From the NCBI GenBank assembly GCA_024223125.1, contig JAAEOP010001049.1:1-8944 (forward strand): DNA of 8,944 nucleotides. The letters run 5' to 3'. The position numbers and the translations under genes are program-made. Positions 6,282 through 8,944 of the stretch are shown in pieces. The notes under the pieces were generated by a model that searched no databases, had not been told where the DNA came from, and saw only the letters and a program-made list of their open reading frames with translations. The first letter of the stretch is position 1. Each line of letters opens with the position of its first letter. The DNA is from Chloroflexota bacterium. GTDB lineage: Bacteria; Chloroflexota; Anaerolineae; Promineifilales; Promineifilaceae.

Positions 6282-7733
6282 TCAACGTACTATGAATACA
6301 GATTGTGTTAGCTTTCTTACCAAAGGGAGCAAGTTTAGGATTTCTCCCCGCTCAAAGCCATAAAGCACACTGATGTAAATCACACTAAACAGCAACACCT
6401 TTCCCATCCCTATGCCCCACATGGGCCAGCCCAGATCAATAAAAAAAACCATCCAGACAACTCCCATGCTTGCTATTAGACTCAACAATGGGGCCTGGAA
6501 TAAAGAGCGAATGGAAATACGCACATACTCCCGTGCCCACCACAGCAACAAGACAATCCCAACAAGCAACATCAAATCCACTGCCAGAGCCACCCCTTCA
6601 TTCCCCCAGGGAAGGCCAAAAGCGAAAAGGGCACTGACTAATACACCAAGTTGCACCACCCGCGTTTTCATCACGATTTCGGGTTTTCCCACCGCAGTAA
6701 ACAACCCGGCGATGGTTAGCTTTAAGGGATTCAACAAGGTGAAAATCAACATCAGACGAAAAGTATTGACCATGGGAAGCCACTTCTCTCCGGCAACAAT
6801 GAAAATAAACTCAGGAGCAATCAGCATGAGCAGGCCGCCCAGCAGAAAGCCAATGCGAATTAGGAAGGCGTTAACGCGAAAAAAGGCTTGGGATAGACGC
6901 TTGGGGTGGCCTTTCAGTTCTGCATAAGTTCCCGAGGCGACGCTCCCTAGAGGCGCTGCGAACACGTTTCCCGGATAACTTGACAACCGATAGGCCCGGG
7001 AGTAAAAGCCCAGAGCTTCATCTCCCAGAAAAAATCCCGTCCAGAGATCGTCCAAGCGATCGAGCGAGCGCAGCAACGGCTGATTTAAGAAGTTGCGCCT
7101 CCCAAAACTCAGAAAATACTGAATGGATTCTTTCGCCCATCCCAAACGCGGTCGCCATACCGGACGGATAATATACAAACCCATCACCAAAACACCCGCC
7201 CGAACCAGATCGCTGGAGACCAGGCTCCACACACCATAACCTTTCCAGGCCAAAAACACAACCACTACCGCCGCCAGGATTGTGGCAAATGTGTTGAGCA
7301 AAGCAATACGGCGAAAGGCGACTTTACGCACCAGGCTGGAGCGGGCAGTTTGGGTCAGATTAACAAAGAATTGGCTCATAAGAAGAGCCATAAACACCCC
7401 TTTGCTTTGCACATCCTGGATGAATAATAATCCCAACCCGCCCAATCCAACCACCCACACGATATTGAAAAGCAATGTTAACGTAAAATGAATACGAAGT
7501 GCGCCTTCACCTTCGCTTTCGTGGGTGTGGTGGACCAGCGCACCGCCCATACCGAAGTTGGGCAGCGCAGCTGTCCAAAAGATAAACGAACTCGTAAAGC
7601 GATAAACGCCAAAAACATCAGGATTGAGCAAGCGCAACAAAATGACCGAACGTGCAAAAGCAACCCCGGTTTGGATGAGACTGCCACTGATATTATATGC
7701 CGAAGCTCGAATGCTACGCTGTGCCAGGTTCAT
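6282..7733 (-). CDS. Wzx-type polysaccharide flippase (MOP superfamily)
   Basis: A 483-residue, highly hydrophobic protein of the polysaccharide-synthesis transporter family, expected to flip the lipid-linked repeat unit from the inner to the outer face of the cytoplasmic membrane. The N-terminus RASAYNISGSLIQTG and the segment ARSVILLRLLNPDVFGVYRF (about 27-46) match the first helix-loop of WzxC-like exporters. Alternating hydrophobic stretches consistent with about a dozen or more transmembrane helices follow, with a characteristic long basic loop (YFLSFGRRNFLNQPLL) midway. The start is set at the ATG at 7733. A TTG at 7760, 4 nt after an AAGGA at 7765-7769, would add nine residues and cannot be excluded. 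It is the first gene of the minus-strand operon. A T8 run lies at codons 429-431. The export partner is the divergent ligase-like gene. Confidence 0.92.
   Translation of the reverse strand: MNLAQRSIRASAYNISGSLIQTGVAFARSVILLRLLNPDVFGVYRFTSSFIFWTAALPNFGMGGALVHHTHESEGEGALRIHFTLTLLFNIVWVVGLGGLGLLFIQDVQSKGVFMALLMSQFFVNLTQTARSSLVRKVAFRRIALLNTFATILAAVVVVFLAWKGYGVWSLVSSDLVRAGVLVMGLYIIRPVWRPRLGWAKESIQYFLSFGRRNFLNQPLLRSLDRLDDLWTGFFLGDEALGFYSRAYRLSSYPGNVFAAPLGSVASGTYAELKGHPKRLSQAFFRVNAFLIRIGFLLGGLLMLIAPEFIFIVAGEKWLPMVNTFRLMLIFTLLNPLKLTIAGLFTAVGKPEIVMKTRVVQLGVLVSALFAFGLPWGNEGVALAVDLMLLVGIVLLLWWAREYVRISIRSLFQAPLLSLIASMGVVWMVFFIDLGWPMWGIGMGKVLLFSVIYISVLYGFERGEILNLLPLVRKLTQSVFIVR
6441..6448 (-). repeat. T8 homopolymer inside the flippase gene
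   Basis: Eight A on the plus strand, read as T8 in codons for Val-Phe-Phe in a hydrophobic helix near residue 429 of 483. A one-base slip would replace the last two or so helices. Confidence 0.45.
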
Positions 7734-7930
7734 ATGTGCTGTGTTCTCTACCCTTTCCAAAACATCCTTGAAATCTCTCTTAGTTTGTGTTATCGTAGGC
7801 AGGGTATGTGGCTCTGAAATTTATCCATAGATTTAAACTGCAATGCATTTCTTAGCATTAAATTTAGGCAGTGCAAAATGGGAAAGCAAATCATACCATA
7901 GACTTTAAACAGTGAGAGGCCAAAAAACGA
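7734..7930. promoter_or_regulatory. Divergent control region between the flippase operon and the ligase gene
   Basis: About 200 bp without a convincing gene, between two start codons facing away from each other, so it must hold both promoters. It is AT-rich compared with the flanking genes. It contains two similar blocks in the same orientation, CCATAG-N-TTTAAAC at 7825-7838 and CCATAG-NN-TTTAAAC at 7896-7910, and a short interrupted palindrome (AATGC/GCATT) about 7842-7859. These are possible regulator sites. No clear terminator or small RNA is seen. Confidence 0.6.
7890..7898 (-). promoter_or_regulatory. Candidate extended -10 element for the flippase operon
   Basis: The minus strand reads TGGTATGAT, matching the extended -10 pattern TGN-TATAAT with one change in the hexamer. 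It is about 155 nt upstream of the flippase ATG. The expected -35 position (CTCTCA) is a poor match, as is common with extended -10 promoters. This is inferred from consensus only. Confidence 0.3.
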
Positions 7931-8944
7931 ATGACCACCAAACTCAGCCGCTATTGCGAAGGTATTATGGAGGCCGCCTGGCTCGCGGCCGTTATTGTTG
8001 TGCCTGTTTTCTTTAACATCTATTCCAGCCGCATCTTTGAACCGGACAAATTAGCGCTCCTGCGGAGTCTGGCACTGATCATTCTTGGCGCCTGGCTCGT
8101 AAAAATCGTTGATGAAGGCGGCGTCCTTCGAGAAAAGAATGTGCCCTGGCACAAGGCAATTTGGCAAGTGCCAATAGTACCACAAGTCGTCCTCCTTGCT
8201 ATAATTTACATTATTGCAACCATCTTTTCAGTGACGCCGCGCGTCAGCCTCTGGGGATCATACCAACGTTTACAAGGCACATATACTACCTTATCTTACA
8301 TGGTTATCTTTGCGGCAATTGTAGGCAACTTGAGACGCCATAAACAAGTTGAACGGCTACTGACAGCTACCATTATTGCCAGCCTTCCGGTAGGCTTATA
8401 CGGCATTTTGCAACGCTATGAAATTGATCCCGTCCCGTGGGGGGGGAACGTTGTTCGGCGGATTGCCTCTAACATGGGGAACTCTATCTTCATTGCAGCC
8501 TATCTTATTATGGCATTTCCCATTACTGTCGGGCGAATTATCGACTCCTTTACTGCCATTCTAAAAGAAACAGAAGGACTCGGAACACACATTCTCCGAG
8601 GGACAATATACGTATTCGTTGCAGCTATCCAAATCATTGCCATCTACTTGAGCGGCAGCCGCGGCCCCATGCTGGGACTCCTGGCAGGCTCTTTCTTCCT
8701 GTTTCTCATACTCTCGCTGTATTGGCGTAAGCGGTGGTTGACAATCAGCGTAGTGGCTCTCGCAATATTAGGGGTAATCTCTCTTGTTTTGTTAAATATC
8801 CCAAATGGGCCGCTAGAAAGTATTCGAAATGCCCCCTGGGTAGGGCGTTTCAGCCAGATGTTAGATACCGGGCAACGCACCAGCCAGGTTCGTATTCTCA
8901 TTTGGGAGGGCGCTTCAGAACTCGTCTCCCCCCATGAACCATTG
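7931..8944 (+). CDS. O-antigen ligase/polymerase family (Wzy_C-like) membrane protein, partial
   Basis: 338 codons are open from the ATG at 7931 to the right edge. The protein is polytopic, with hydrophobic segments near residues 14-32, 43-60, 82-99, 118-134, 141-157, 187-205, 222-240, 247-266 and 271-289. FEPDK (about 38-42), GNSIFIAAYLIM (186-197), SGSRGP (241-246) and RILIW (321-325) are landmarks I associate with Wzy_C-domain O-antigen ligases/polymerases, which join or transfer glycan on the periplasmic or outer face of the membrane. Relatives with these motifs are often long and end in TPR repeats, which here would lie beyond the window. GAGG at 7916-7919 sits 11 nt before the ATG, a slightly long spacing. 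Polymerase (Wzy) and ligase (WaaL) cannot be told apart from this half. Codons 170-172 (Trp-Gly-Gly) contain a G8 tract. Confidence 0.9.
   Translation, partial: MTTKLSRYCEGIMEAAWLAAVIVVPVFFNIYSSRIFEPDKLALLRSLALIILGAWLVKIVDEGGVLREKNVPWHKAIWQVPIVPQVVLLAIIYIIATIFSVTPRVSLWGSYQRLQGTYTTLSYMVIFAAIVGNLRRHKQVERLLTATIIASLPVGLYGILQRYEIDPVPWGGNVVRRIASNMGNSIFIAAYLIMAFPITVGRIIDSFTAILKETEGLGTHILRGTIYVFVAAIQIIAIYLSGSRGPMLGLLAGSFFLFLILSLYWRKRWLTISVVALAILGVISLVLLNIPNGPLESIRNAPWVGRFSQMLDTGQRTSQVRILIWEGASELVSPHEPL
8439..8446 (+). repeat. G8 homopolymer inside the ligase/polymerase gene
   Basis: Eight consecutive G within codons Trp170-Gly171-Gly172. Gain of one G leads to a TAA about ten codons on. Loss of one G leads to a TAA about forty codons on. 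Either would truncate the protein before its SGSRGP motif. Confidence 0.6.

Noticed and set aside
6412..6927. Plus-strand open frame of 171 codons opposite the flippase
   Set aside because: It is the antisense of a clear membrane protein, has no recognisable domain, and has a basic, Pro/Thr-rich composition typical of a shadow frame.
7488..7830. Plus-strand open frames running across the flippase start
   Set aside because: They are mostly antisense to the flippase N-terminus, Cys/Arg-rich with no domain, and end before the ligase gene.
7842..7859. Short palindrome as a terminator or small RNA
   Set aside because: Five-base arms with an eight-base loop are too weak, and no T-tract follows.

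Overview
The window is part of a surface-polysaccharide biosynthesis locus built around sulfation. Eight genes plus the start of a ninth lie head to tail on the minus strand (7733 down to 1). They are separated by 0-35 bp or overlap, so they read as one operon. Transcription order: Wzx-type flippase (7733-6282), sulfotransferase A (6266-5370), left-handed beta-helix O-acetyltransferase (5351-4761), sulfotransferase B (4774-3884), GT2 glycosyltransferase (3887-2922), SULT-like sulfotransferase C (2925-2077), sulfotransferase D (2064-1012), sulfotransferase E (977-102), and the first 31 codons of another GT2 glycosyltransferase (94-1). On the plus strand, divergent from the operon across a control region of about 200 bp (7734-7930), a multi-spanning Wzy/WaaL-like O-antigen ligase/polymerase runs off the right end (7931-8944).

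The genes fit a single pathway. Cytoplasmic glycosyltransferases assemble a lipid-linked glycan, up to five PAPS-dependent sulfotransferases and one acetyltransferase decorate it, the flippase moves it across the membrane, and the Wzy_C-type protein polymerises or ligates it. The likely product is a sulfated, O-acetylated exopolysaccharide, capsule or O-antigen. PAPS synthesis genes and an initiating glycosyl-phosphate transferase are not in the window and would lie elsewhere.

Taxonomy is uncertain. Base composition is moderate and mosaic. The ligase-like protein carries FEPDK, GN..FIAAYL and SGSRGP motifs that I associate with large Wzy_C proteins of Chloroflexota (Anaerolineae and relatives), so that phylum is my best guess, from memory only.

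Notable structure beyond the genes: a near-perfect inverted repeat (20-bp perfect arms) over the stop codon of sulfotransferase D with no T-tract; two G8 tracts (acetyltransferase and ligase), a T8 tract (flippase) and an A7 tract at the start of sulfotransferase A, all in coding sequence and all possible slippage sites; and a one-base contraction of the acetyltransferase G8 that would fuse it in frame to the next sulfotransferase. No tRNA, rRNA, CRISPR array, insertion sequence or convincing intrinsic terminator was found. No stretch over 300 bp lacks a gene.
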